A stretch of DNA of 64,000 nt from Rhizobium sp. P38BS-XIX (GTDB lineage: Bacteria; Pseudomonadota; Alphaproteobacteria; Rhizobiales; Rhizobiaceae), in assembly GCF_012641435.1 (NCBI RefSeq), contig NZ_JABAIJ010000006.1, positions 186,001 to 250,000 on the forward strand, read 5' to 3'. Position 1 is the first letter of the stretch. Every line of letters begins with the position of its first letter. Positions 44,069-52,320 of the stretch are shown piece after piece. The notes beneath the pieces are model-generated. The model did no database searches. It was given only the letters and a program-made list of their open reading frames with translations, and was not told the origin of the DNA. The position numbers were made by a program, and so were the translations under genes.

Positions 44069-44560
44069 ATGGACCGCATCGACAAAATTCTTGAACAATG
44101 GCGCCGCGAACGGCCGGATCTCGACACCACGGCCATGGGCCTCTTCGGGCGCATGCGCAATCTTACGCTTCACCTCTCGCGCGAGATGGAAAAGACCTTC
44201 GCCCGCTTTGATCTGAACTCGGCAAATTTCGACATGCTGGCGACCCTGCGCCGCTCGGGCGAGCCCTATACCCTCTCCCCCAGCGATCTGATGGAGACGA
44301 TGATGGTGACTTCGGGCACGATGACCAATCGCATCGATCAGCTGGAAAAGGCCGGCCTCGTCGCCCGCAGCCAAAATCCGAATGATGGCCGCAGCTTCCT
44401 GATATCCTTGACGCCGAAGGGGTTCGAGTTGATCGATGCAGCCGTGACGGCGCATGTCGAAACACAGGCACGGCTGGTTTCGAGCCTTTCGGATGAAGAG
44501 CGAACGGCACTGAACGGCTTGCTGCGCGACTACTTAGCCGACTTCGAGCCCCGTCTCTAG
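44069..44560 (+). CDS. MarR family transcriptional regulator
   Basis: The 163-residue protein has the MarR fold, with the N-terminal dimer helix (MDRIDKILEQWRRERPDLDT), HTH region (PYTLSPSDLMETMMVTSGTM then TNRIDQLEKAGLVARSQNPN) and the wing NDGRSFLISLTPKG. It is divergent from an EamA exporter, and the 83-base shared region carries two palindromes with TTATCTTGA half-sites. It is therefore very likely an autoregulated repressor of the exporter. The inducer is unknown. Its last 27 bases overlap the convergent LysR gene. Confidence 0.93.
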   Translation: MDRIDKILEQWRRERPDLDTTAMGLFGRMRNLTLHLSREMEKTFARFDLNSANFDMLATLRRSGEPYTLSPSDLMETMMVTSGTMTNRIDQLEKAGLVARSQNPNDGRSFLISLTPKGFELIDAAVTAHVETQARLVSSLSDEERTALNGLLRDYLADFEPRL

Positions 44561-45460
44561 GCTTGCCCGCCGTTCGCCACACACCTCGCGAATACAGCTG
44601 CGCAGCCAGCGATGCGCCGGATCCGCATCCAGGCGCGGATGCCAGAGCAGCGAGATCGTGACATCCGACGTCGGCACCGGCAATGCGAAACTGTGCATGC
44701 CGACACGCAGATTGCCCGTATATCCCTCCGGGACGCTGACGATCAGGTCGGAGGCGCGCGCCAAGGCCAGCGCCGCTGAGAAGCTGCCGACGATTGTTGC
44801 GATTTGGCGCTCTAGGCCCAGCGTGTTCAGTGCCTCGTCGATCTGGCCTTTCTGCAGCCCGCGCCGGGAAACGAGGATATGCCGGCCGGCGGCATAGCGC
44901 TCCGGCGTCATCTCTCCTTCGCTCAACGGATGCCCGCTGCGCACGACGCCGATAAAGCGATCATGGAACAGCGCCTGCGCGCGTAGTTCCGGCCCGGTAT
45001 CGTCGCCAACCACGCCGGTCTCCAGATCGATCGAGCCATCCCGCAGCGGCGTGCTGTCCTTGTCCAGCTTCTGCGTGAAATAGAGCCTCACGCCCGGCGC
45101 CTGTTCGGCAATGCGGGAAATCAATGCAGGCCCGAAATTCTCCACGAAGCCCTCGCGGGTGCGGATCGAGAAGGTCCGAACGAGTTGTTTCAAATCCAGG
45201 GTTTCGGCCGGACGCAAGGCGGCCTCCGCCTCCTGCACGAGACGACCGATGCTTTCGCGCAATTCCAGCGCCCGCGGTGTCGGCACAAGCCCGCGCCCGG
45301 CCCTGACAAGCAGCGGATCGCCCGTCGTCTCGCGCAGCCGGGCCAACTGTCGGCTCATGGCGGAAGGGCTGAGCCGTAATCGGCGAGCCGCTCGCGCAAC
45401 GCTGCCTTCGGCAAGCAGCACATTCAAAGTGACGAGCAGATTGAGATCAGGGATCGACAT
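44534..45460 (-). CDS. LysR family transcriptional regulator
   Basis: The 308-residue protein has the LysR N-terminal helix-turn-helix (MSIPDLNLLVTLNVLLAEGS, then VARAARRLRLSPSAMSRQLA), close to the NodD/SyrM/LeuO-like branch that begins with DLNLL. The C-terminal co-inducer domain starts at FSIRTREGFVENFGPALISR. The ATG at 45460 is preferred over an upstream in-frame start. It is divergent from a DHA2-type exporter, which it probably controls. In the shared region GCGT-CAA-ACGC (45493-45503) and ATGCGCAT (45522-45529) are possible binding sites. Its 3' end overlaps the MarR gene. Confidence 0.9.
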   Translation of the reverse strand: MSIPDLNLLVTLNVLLAEGSVARAARRLRLSPSAMSRQLARLRETTGDPLLVRAGRGLVPTPRALELRESIGRLVQEAEAALRPAETLDLKQLVRTFSIRTREGFVENFGPALISRIAEQAPGVRLYFTQKLDKDSTPLRDGSIDLETGVVGDDTGPELRAQALFHDRFIGVVRSGHPLSEGEMTPERYAAGRHILVSRRGLQKGQIDEALNTLGLERQIATIVGSFSAALALARASDLIVSVPEGYTGNLRVGMHSFALPVPTSDVTISLLWHPRLDADPAHRWLRSCIREVCGERRASLETGLEVG

Positions 45461-45587
45461 GGCGCGACCATAACATGTTTTTCCGATACATAGCGTCAAA
45501 CGCACGAATGAAGTGCAAACGATGCGCATTCCGCCATATCGCTTTCACAACTACGTTTCTGCCGAGACTTTTGTAACGCCGCCAGAA

Positions 45588-47057
45588 ATGGAGCTCATGG
45601 TGACACCAATCATCGAAAAACCGGACGGGACCACCTCCGCAAACGTCAAGAATACATCCTCGGTTCGCTGGGCACTTGCGAGCCTTTCGCTGTCCATGCT
45701 CATGCCCTCGCTCGATACCAGCATTGCCAATGTCGGCCTGCCGACGCTTGCAAGGGCCTTCGACGCGTCCTTTCAGGACATGCAATGGGTCGTGCTTGCC
45801 TATCTCCTCGCCATCACCACCTTGATCGTCAGCGTCGGGCGTCTGGGCGACATTTTCGGACGGCGCCGCATGTTGCTGATCGGCATAGGCCTTTTCACGC
45901 TCGCCTCACTCTTTTGCGGCATAGCGCCGACACTGCCGCTCCTGCTCGCCGCCAGAGGCCTGCAGGGCCTCGGCGCGGCCATGATGATGGCGTTGACGGT
46001 AGCCATGGTCGGCGAAACCGTGCCGAAAGAAAGGACGGGCAGCGCCATGGGCCTGCTTGGCACCATGTCGGCAATCGGCACGACGCTCGGCCCTTCGCTG
46101 GGCGGCATGTTGATCGCCTGGTTTGGCTGGGAAACCATCTTCCTGGTCAATGTGCCACTGGGCGTCGCAAACCTCCTGCTCGCAATCCGTTACCTGCCGG
46201 CGGATCGCGGCGACCGGAAAGTCGCCCAAGGGCGTCCCGATGCGATCGGCACCCTGCTGCTGGCACTGACGCTCGCCGCCTACGCTCTCGCCATGACCAT
46301 GGGACAAGGCCGTTTCGGCACGCTCAACCTCGGCCTGCTGTTCGCAGCCATCCTCGGTATCGTTCTCTTCGTCTTCGCCGAGGCAAAGGTGAAGTCGCCG
46401 CTGCTGCGCCTTTCCATGTTCCGCGACGCCTCCTTGAGCGCGGGCCTTGGCATGAGCGCTCTGGTCTCCACCGTCATCATGACGACGCTGGTTGTCGGAC
46501 CTTTCTATCTCTCGCGTGCGCTTGGCTTCGATACCGCCCATGTCGGCGCCATCATGTCGGCAGGCCCCCTGGTCTCCGCCTTGACGGGCTTCCCGGCCGG
46601 CCGCATCGTCGATCGCTTCGGCGCCCGACGCATGACGATAACGGGACTTGTCGGCATGGCTGTCGGCCTGTCCCTGATGGCGGTATTGCAAGGAAGGTTC
46701 GGCGCCGCCGGCTATATCGGCCCGCTTATCATCGTCACGTCGAACTATGCGATGTTTCAGGCATCCAACAACACCGCGATCATGAAGGGCGTAAGCTCCG
46801 AGCAGCGCGGCGTCATCTCGGGAATGCTCAGCCTGTCCCGAAACCTCGGCCTGATCACCGGCGCAGCCGTCATGGGCGCCATCTTCTCGCTGGCCTCGGG
46901 TACGACCGATATCACCACGGCGTCTCCGGACGCTGTCGCGACAGGCATGCAGATTACGTTTGCGACGGGCGCGCTGCTGATCGTCGCGACGCTGATCATC
47001 GCCATCACCGGCCTGGCGCGTGCAAGGGGAGCCGTCTTGTCGCCAAAGGAATTGTAG
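45588..47057 (+). CDS. MFS transporter, DHA2 (14-helix) drug/proton antiporter family
   Basis: The protein has about 489 residues with 14 hydrophobic segments. Motif C-like and motif A regions are visible: LDTSIANVGLPTLARAF in helix 1, GRLGDIFGRRRMLLIG after helix 2, and MGLLGTMSAIGTTLGPSLGG in helix 5. This marks the EmrB/QacA type that expels toxic compounds. The exact start is uncertain: ATGs at 45588 and 45597 are both possible and both begin just before the first helix region; the open frame starts at 45513. The divergent LysR gene is the likely regulator. Confidence 0.92.
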   Translation: MELMVTPIIEKPDGTTSANVKNTSSVRWALASLSLSMLMPSLDTSIANVGLPTLARAFDASFQDMQWVVLAYLLAITTLIVSVGRLGDIFGRRRMLLIGIGLFTLASLFCGIAPTLPLLLAARGLQGLGAAMMMALTVAMVGETVPKERTGSAMGLLGTMSAIGTTLGPSLGGMLIAWFGWETIFLVNVPLGVANLLLAIRYLPADRGDRKVAQGRPDAIGTLLLALTLAAYALAMTMGQGRFGTLNLGLLFAAILGIVLFVFAEAKVKSPLLRLSMFRDASLSAGLGMSALVSTVIMTTLVVGPFYLSRALGFDTAHVGAIMSAGPLVSALTGFPAGRIVDRFGARRMTITGLVGMAVGLSLMAVLQGRFGAAGYIGPLIIVTSNYAMFQASNNTAIMKGVSSEQRGVISGMLSLSRNLGLITGAAVMGAIFSLASGTTDITTASPDAVATGMQITFATGALLIVATLIIAITGLARARGAVLSPKEL

Positions 47058-47160
47058 GAAGCTTAACCGTATTTCCGGCGCTCTTTCGGCCGTGCGCACA
47101 ATGTTAACCGGCATCGATTGTCATAGGCTCGGGAATAATATCAAGGTCAAGTCTCTGCAA

Positions 47161-48366
47161 ATGCTCCTCGACGACGATAAGGGGTCCGTGACGGCGTCTG
47201 CGAAATTGACGTCCTTGGAAGCGATGCGCGGCATCGCCTCCATCATCGTCATGTTCCATCATTTCTGTCTGGCTTTCCTGCCATCGGTCAAAGAGCCCTT
47301 TCCCGTGGGCCTCGCTGAGACGCCGTTTGCCTGGCTCATGCGCGGGGAATCCGCGGTCACCTTCTTCTTTGTGCTATCCGGCTTCGTTCTGGCTCTGAAA
47401 TTCTATAAAAGGCCCAACTATAAGGCTTTGGCCACGTCCACCTTGAAACGGCTTCCAAGATTGATGGGTCCCGCCGCCATCTCGATCGGCCTCGGCTTCC
47501 TGATCCTGTTTTTTCGTCTCAACTATAATGGGGACGCCGCCTCGATAACGGGATCGGATTGGCTCAAGACATTCGGCAATGCGCACCTGCCGTCGGGTTT
47601 CACCCCGACGGCGGAATCGGCAATCGGGCAATCCCTGCTCGTTTTCCTCCTGCCGGATCATTTCGGCTACAATTCAAATCTCTGGACGATGAGATTTGAA
47701 TATTACGGCAGTCTCCTTGTTTTTCTGCTGTGCGCACTCGCCATGCGCGTATCACCGGTTACGCAGCTTATATTGACGATCGTTTCAGCCTATTTATTCT
47801 GGGTCTACGGTCACGCATTCCTGCCGTTTGCTGCGGGAGCCTATCTGGCGTTGCTGTTTGCATGGAGTGGGCCAAGAGCAATTGGCAACATCTGGATCGC
47901 TGCCCTGATCGGCCTCGCCTCGGTGTTCCTGTTGTGCTCGCTGGATCAGGATTTACAGGTTGCCGGCTCGATAGGGCTGATGATCAGCCTTCTATACTGC
48001 CCCAAACTCGCGCGCCCTCTCTCCGGCAGGCTGGGTCGTCTGTTGGGCCGCTTCTCCTTTCCGCTCTACCTCGTGCACTTCCTGGTGATCGCATCGGCGT
48101 CATCTTTCGGCTTTACCACCCTGTACACTTGGTCCGGTTCCTACGCATGCGCCGTAACAGTAGCGGGAGTGGTGACCGTCTTTGTCAGCCTAGCGGCCGC
48201 AACTCCATTGTTGCTTTTCGATCAGAAGTGGGTCGCAGCGATCAATAGCATAACTGCGACTTTGAGCCGGAATGCAGCCACCATGTACCGGACGTATTGC
48301 TCACGGTCCAAGGGGTCAACAGAAACGCAAAAGGCCCAGGCGCGATCGCACCCGGGCCTTCTCTAA
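47161..48366 (+). CDS. Membrane acyltransferase (acyltransferase 3 family)
   Basis: This is a multi-helix acyltransferase of about 401 residues of the OafA/NodX type, which O-acetylates sugars of surface polysaccharides or Nod factors. The N-terminus carries LTSLEAMRGIASIIVMFHHF with the R-G and H-H motifs, followed by VTFFFVLSGFVLALKFYKRP, and a late LGRFSFPLYLVHFLVIA. About ten hydrophobic segments are visible. ATG at 47161 is preferred; one at 47101 is possible. The last ~15 codons run through the terminator hairpin of the convergent aldo/keto reductase gene. Codon use is slightly less GC-rich than the neighbours. Its target is unknown. Confidence 0.85.
   Translation: MLLDDDKGSVTASAKLTSLEAMRGIASIIVMFHHFCLAFLPSVKEPFPVGLAETPFAWLMRGESAVTFFFVLSGFVLALKFYKRPNYKALATSTLKRLPRLMGPAAISIGLGFLILFFRLNYNGDAASITGSDWLKTFGNAHLPSGFTPTAESAIGQSLLVFLLPDHFGYNSNLWTMRFEYYGSLLVFLLCALAMRVSPVTQLILTIVSAYLFWVYGHAFLPFAAGAYLALLFAWSGPRAIGNIWIAALIGLASVFLLCSLDQDLQVAGSIGLMISLLYCPKLARPLSGRLGRLLGRFSFPLYLVHFLVIASASSFGFTTLYTWSGSYACAVTVAGVVTVFVSLAAATPLLLFDQKWVAAINSITATLSRNAATMYRTYCSRSKGSTETQKAQARSHPGLL
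48331..48360 (-). terminator. Terminator of the aldo/keto reductase gene, inside the acyltransferase 3' end
   Basis: AAGGCCC and GGGCCTT close a longer imperfect stem (GG and GC pairs inside, ATCG loop). On the minus strand it is followed by TTTTGCG, suited to end the aldo/keto reductase transcript. It lies within the last codons of the convergent gene. Confidence 0.7.
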
Positions 48367-48390
48367 ATCGTGGTTTGCTTCGAAGCCTGA

Positions 48391-49221
48391 TCAGAAGCTC
48401 GCCTTGACCGGATCTGGACCAATGCGGCCGCCGGCGGAATCGAGCTTGGCAAGTTCCGCAAGATCATCGCTATCGAGCTTGAAATCGAAGACCTTGAAGT
48501 TTTCCTCGATGCGGCTCGGCGTGATCGACTTCGGGATAACGATCAGACCGTTATCGATATGCCAGCGAATGACGACCTGTGCCGGCGTGCGGCCGTGCTT
48601 GGCGGCAACCTTGCCTATCACGGCATTGCCAAGCAGCTTGCCCTGGCCGAGCGGGCTCCAGGATTCGGTCTTGATGCCGAGCTTGTCATGGACGGCGCGC
48701 AGCTCTTTTTGCTGGAAGGTCGGATGCAGCTCGATCTGGTTCAGGACGGGTGTCACGCCGGTCTCGCCGATAATGCGGTCGAGATGCTCCTTGGCAAAAT
48801 TGGAAACGCCGATGGAATGAGCGCGCCCTTCTTCCTTGAGGCGCACGAAAGCCTTCCATGTATCCAGGTAGCGGTCGCGATGCGGCGACGGCCAATGGAT
48901 GAGATAAAGATCGACATAGTCGGTGCCGAGACGCTTCAGGCTTTGGTCGAAGGCTTTCAGCGTGGAATCGAAGCCCTGCGCCTCGTTCCAAAGCTTGGTT
49001 GTGAGATAGACGTCCTTGCGGGCGACGCCGGACTGGCGCATGCCCTCGCCGACGCCATCCTCGTTGGCATAGATGGCCGCGGTATCGACATGGCGATATC
49101 CGGCTTTCAAAGCCGTGCTGACGGCCATCGGCGCGACGTTTTCCGGTGTCTGCCAGACGCCGAGGCCAACCTGCGGAATGGATTTACCGTCATTGAAAGT
49201 GATTGTCGGTTGTGTGGTCAC
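48391..49221 (-). CDS. Aldo/keto reductase
   Basis: This 276-residue NADPH-dependent reductase resembles the 2,5-diketo-D-gluconate reductase / YvgN group. The catalytic tetrad is complete: D46 and Y51 (HVDTAAIYANE), K76 (TTKLWNE) and H109 (DLYLIHWPSP). The cofactor region includes SWSPLGQGKLLGN and VIPKSITPSRIEEN. Physiological substrates are unknown; the group reduces aldehydes such as methylglyoxal. ATG at 49221 gives the typical length. It is transcribed alone. Confidence 0.94.
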   Translation of the reverse strand: MTTQPTITFNDGKSIPQVGLGVWQTPENVAPMAVSTALKAGYRHVDTAAIYANEDGVGEGMRQSGVARKDVYLTTKLWNEAQGFDSTLKAFDQSLKRLGTDYVDLYLIHWPSPHRDRYLDTWKAFVRLKEEGRAHSIGVSNFAKEHLDRIIGETGVTPVLNQIELHPTFQQKELRAVHDKLGIKTESWSPLGQGKLLGNAVIGKVAAKHGRTPAQVVIRWHIDNGLIVIPKSITPSRIEENFKVFDFKLDSDDLAELAKLDSAGGRIGPDPVKASF

Positions 49222-49361
49222 GATAAGTCTCCAAAAGATAAGACGGGTGTGGAGTGAAGGCGTGATTCAAATTCTGAAAAGGGAGGACCATTTCCGCGCG
49301 GGCGCGCCGGTCGAAAACCCATATAGTGGAGAATATTGGGATTTTAACCCCGAGCCGCCGT

Positions 49362-49946
49362 TCAGACAACTCGGACGGTCGTCCCCTTGCGCAGCAGAGG
49401 CAGGATACGGCGCATATCGCGAAGGCTGATCGCAACACAGCCCGCCGTCGGCTCGTAACCCGGTCGAATCAAGTGAAAGAAGATGGCCGATCCGCGATTG
49501 CGTCGCCGCGAGCCGATATTCCAATCAAGCACGAGGCAGATATCGTAGAGACCGTCGCCACGGCGCATGTCCTCATGGCTCGGCTTGAATGGCGCCTTAA
49601 CCAGGCGATTGTAGTTGGCATCGCCCGATTGATCGCACCAGAGCATATCTTTGCGGATGCGCCGCATCGGCAAACCCGTCTGCGGAAGCTGAACCTGGTC
49701 GCCACGTGTGAAGCCATAAAGCAGTTTCATGGCGGCAATCGGCGTCGCGCCGTCCCCCTCGCGCTTCAAGATGCTGCGACCGGATCTGCCGATTGCGGCC
49801 GGGATGGTCAGTGATCCCACCTGCACCAGTGCTCGCGTCTTTTTACCCGGCGCAGGACGCACAATGATGGTGGAAGAGGCCCGCCCGCCCCTCGCCCTTG
49901 TCTTTTCCATTTCGCTCACATGTTTTTGCTTTGCGCGTGATTTCAT
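49362..49946 (-). CDS. L,D-transpeptidase-like (YkuD domain) protein without signal peptide
   Basis: The 194-residue protein carries the YkuD active-site region: FFHLIRPGYEPTAGCVAISL, with H158 and the nucleophile C170, plus GSLTIPAAIGRSG near the start. YkuD enzymes normally crosslink peptidoglycan or attach lipoproteins outside the cytoplasm. Here the N-terminus is basic and hydrophilic (MKSRAKQKHVSEMEKTRARG) and shows no signal peptide or membrane helix, for either the 49946 start or an ATG at 49910. A more distant upstream start is not available in frame. Function and location are therefore uncertain. Confidence 0.8.
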   Translation of the reverse strand: MKSRAKQKHVSEMEKTRARGGRASSTIIVRPAPGKKTRALVQVGSLTIPAAIGRSGRSILKREGDGATPIAAMKLLYGFTRGDQVQLPQTGLPMRRIRKDMLWCDQSGDANYNRLVKAPFKPSHEDMRRGDGLYDICLVLDWNIGSRRRNRGSAIFFHLIRPGYEPTAGCVAISLRDMRRILPLLRKGTTVRVV

Positions 49947-50058
49947 TTGAAATCATAGCAGTTTCAAGCAAACGACCAAGCCTGAGCCGCCTGCCGACTT
50001 GCTAAAAATGCAATTTGGCGTAGGACTTAGGTGGGATTAGAACAAGGATCCGAACGGC

Positions 50059-50742
50059 ATGACCGCACGCACCATTCTTCTGGTGGATGATGACAACGAC
50101 CTGCGCGAGATGCTGGTCGAGCAATTATCGCTTTATGAGGAATTCACCGTCCTGCAGGAAGCGACTGCCGGAAAGGGTGTGCAGACAGCGCGCACCGTGC
50201 CTGTCGATTTGCTCATCATGGATGTCGGCCTGCCTGACATGGATGGCCGCGAGGCGGTGAAGCTGCTGCGCAAGAACGGCTTCAAGGCGCCGATCATCAT
50301 GCTGACGGGCCATGACACGGATTCCGACACCATCCTCGGCCTGGAAGCCGGCGCCAACGATTATGTCACGAAGCCCTTCCGTTTCGCGGTGCTGCTTGCC
50401 CGAATTCGCGCCCAGCTGCGCCAGCACGAGCAGAGCGAAGACGCGACCTTCACTGTGGGACGATATCTCTTCAAGCCGAGCCAGAAGCTGCTGACGACCG
50501 AAGACGGCCAGAAGATCCGCCTGACGGAAAAGGAAGCCGCCATCATCCGCTACCTCTATCGCGCCGACAAGAAGGTCGTCACCCGCGATGTCCTGCTCGA
50601 GGAAGTCTGGGGTTACAATTCCGGCGTCACCACGCATACGCTCGAAACCCATGTCTATCGTCTTCGTCAGAAGATCGAGCGCGACCCCTCCAACGCCGAA
50701 ATCCTGGTAACGGAAAACGGCGGCTACAAGATCATTCCGTAG
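50059..50742 (+). CDS. OmpR-family response regulator
   Basis: The 227-residue two-domain regulator has a receiver domain with acid pocket VDDDND (D10, D11), phospho-acceptor D55 (LLIMDVGLPD), T83 and K105 (VTKPF), and a winged-helix output domain (LTEKEAAIIRYLYRADKKVV, then LEEVWGYNSGVTTHTLETHV). No histidine kinase gene is adjacent, so it is an orphan regulator here. A cyclic-nucleotide-domain protein gene starts seven bases after its stop, suggesting co-translation. The target genes are unknown. Confidence 0.94.
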   Translation: MTARTILLVDDDNDLREMLVEQLSLYEEFTVLQEATAGKGVQTARTVPVDLLIMDVGLPDMDGREAVKLLRKNGFKAPIIMLTGHDTDSDTILGLEAGANDYVTKPFRFAVLLARIRAQLRQHEQSEDATFTVGRYLFKPSQKLLTTEDGQKIRLTEKEAAIIRYLYRADKKVVTRDVLLEEVWGYNSGVTTHTLETHVYRLRQKIERDPSNAEILVTENGGYKIIP

Positions 50743-50749
50743 GCGATCG

Positions 50750-51205
50750 ATGGCGCTGAACGACGATATCCGACTGCTGTCGCAACTGCCGCTCTTTCAC
50801 GGCATGGGCGACGAGCCGCTGCGGCTGATCGCCTTCGGCGCCGACCGACGCCATGTGACCGAAGGCCAGACGCTTTTCAGGGAAAAATCCCCAGCCGAAT
50901 GCGCCTATGTCGTCACACGCGGCAGCTTTGAGCTGAGTACGGCTGATGCCGCCGGACAGAAGCAGGTGCAAGCCGTGGTCCAGGCAGGCACCATGCTATC
51001 AGAGCTCGCGCTGGTGACACTCGTGGAGCGGAAATACACAGCCGTTGCCGCCGAGGAATCCGACGTGATCCGCATCACGCGCGCCCTCTTCCATCGGCTG
51101 ATCGAGGAGTATCCGGACGCCGGACTTCTTATCCAGAACCGCATTCGCGACAATTTCGCCGCCCTGGCGAGACAGGCAGCAGCACTTCTTGGCCGCTTTT
51201 CCTAG
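50750..51205 (+). CDS. Cyclic-nucleotide-binding domain protein without DNA-binding domain
   Basis: The 151-residue protein is a Crp-type cNMP-binding domain only: LPLFHGMGDEPLRLIAFGAD, EGQTLFREKSPAECAYVVTR, and a capping C-helix region (LIEEYPDAGLLIQNRIRDNF). There is no helix-turn-helix. The phosphate-binding cassette is partly altered (LSELALVTLVERKY instead of a G-E-x-A-L...R-[TS]-A pattern), so nucleotide binding is uncertain. It is coupled to an OmpR-type regulator and may modulate it (inference). Confidence 0.85.
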   Translation: MALNDDIRLLSQLPLFHGMGDEPLRLIAFGADRRHVTEGQTLFREKSPAECAYVVTRGSFELSTADAAGQKQVQAVVQAGTMLSELALVTLVERKYTAVAAEESDVIRITRALFHRLIEEYPDAGLLIQNRIRDNFAALARQAAALLGRFS

Positions 51206-51306
51206 AGCAATTCCAGGAAAAGTGCGTAGCGGCTTTCCGTCAGGAATTGCGTGAAAACAAACAGATAGAGCGGCTCGGGGATGCCGTGAAAAGCTGAACC
51301 GCTCTA
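51203..51306 (+). repeat. Intergenic repeat, copy A
   Basis: AGAGCAATTCCAGGAAAAGT, then AGCGGCTTTCCGTCAGGAAT followed by TGCGTGAAAACAAACAGATA, and a closing hairpin AGAGCGG...CCGCTCT. The inner parts GCAATTCC and GGAATTGC are inverted. A clearly related copy in the same orientation lies at 52143-52236, on the other side of xthA. Sequences of this type are widespread between genes in Rhizobiaceae. Confidence 0.8.
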
Positions 51307-51322
51307 AAACACCCTATCCCTT

Positions 51323-52126
51323 TTAGAGATCGAAATGCGCCACGACCGGCACGTGGTCGGACGGACGATCCCAGCCGCGGGCCGCCTTGAGGATCTCGAT
51401 CCGCTGCAGATGCGGGCCGAGGTCCGATGACGACCAGATGTGGTCGAGGCGACGACCGCGATCGGCGGCCTCCCAATCCTTGGCGCGATAGCTCCACCAC
51501 GTATAGAGCTTCTCGGTTTCCGGCACCTGCTGGCGCATCAGGTCGAGCCAGGCGCCACGCTTCATCACCTCGAGCAATCCGTCCGTCTCGACGGGCGTAT
51601 GGCTGACGATCTTCAAGAGCTGCTTGTGCGACCAGACGTCATGCTCGAGCGGCGCGATATTGAGGTCGCCGACGAGGATTGCGGAGGTGTTCTGTTCTGC
51701 ATTGGCGTGCAGATGCTTCATTTCCTCGATGAAATCGAGCTTATGACCAAATTTCGGATTGATGGCACGATCCGGCTCGTCGCCACCAGCCGGAACATAG
51801 AAGTTATGGAGGCGAATGCGCCGACCGCCGCGTTCAAAGATCGCGGAAATGTGCCTGCTGTCGCCGACATTGCAATAGTCCTGGCGATGATCTTCCGTCA
51901 GCGGGAAGCGCGAGGCGATGGCGACGCCGTGATAGCCCTTTTGGCCATGGATGATGATATGCTCATAGCCAAGCGCGCGCAGCGGCGCGTGCGGGAAGAG
52001 CTCATTGGGGACCTTCGTCTCCTGCAGGCAGAGGATATCGGGCCGAGCTTGCATGACGAATTGCTCGACGATGGGCATGCGCAGCCGCACCGAATTGATG
52101 TTCCACGTCGCAATCGAAAATCCCAT
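51323..52126 (-). CDS. xthA: Exodeoxyribonuclease III (AP endonuclease)
   Basis: The 267-residue protein repairs abasic sites and 3'-blocked ends. It shows FSIATWNINSVRLRMPIVEQ, the catalytic LCLQETKVPNELFP, GYHGVAIASR, and the C-terminal SDHVPVVAHFDL with the catalytic His. Metal-binding residues are complete. ATG at 52126 (MGFSIATWN) is preferred to an upstream ATG at 52150 inside a repeat region. The gene is bracketed by two copies of the same intergenic repeat, with 13 to 17 bases to each. Confidence 0.96.
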   Translation of the reverse strand: MGFSIATWNINSVRLRMPIVEQFVMQARPDILCLQETKVPNELFPHAPLRALGYEHIIIHGQKGYHGVAIASRFPLTEDHRQDYCNVGDSRHISAIFERGGRRIRLHNFYVPAGGDEPDRAINPKFGHKLDFIEEMKHLHANAEQNTSAILVGDLNIAPLEHDVWSHKQLLKIVSHTPVETDGLLEVMKRGAWLDLMRQQVPETEKLYTWWSYRAKDWEAADRGRRLDHIWSSSDLGPHLQRIEILKAARGWDRPSDHVPVVAHFDL

Positions 52127-52142
52127 GCCGATACCTTCCCAA

Positions 52143-52236
52143 GGGAGCAATTCCGGAAAGGACGCAGCGGTTTTCCGTCGGGAATTGCATCAGAACAGAC
52201 AGCTGGAGCGCTTCGGTTACATCGCGAAAGCGCTCA
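52143..52236 (+). repeat. Intergenic repeat, copy B
   Basis: GGAGCAATTCCGGAAAGGAC, CAGCGGTTTTCCGTCGGGAA and TTGCATCAGAACAGACAGCT match copy A in order and orientation. The closing hairpin is GAGCGCTT...AAGCGCTC instead of AGAGCGG...CCGCTCT. It lies between lolA and xthA. Confidence 0.8.
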
Positions 52237-52320
52237 GACCGGGAAAGGCTTTAGACCGGCTGGCGCGGAAAGGAAAGCGCCATTCGGCGCTTCCATGGAG
52301 GTCAGGGAAGAAGGCGGCGA

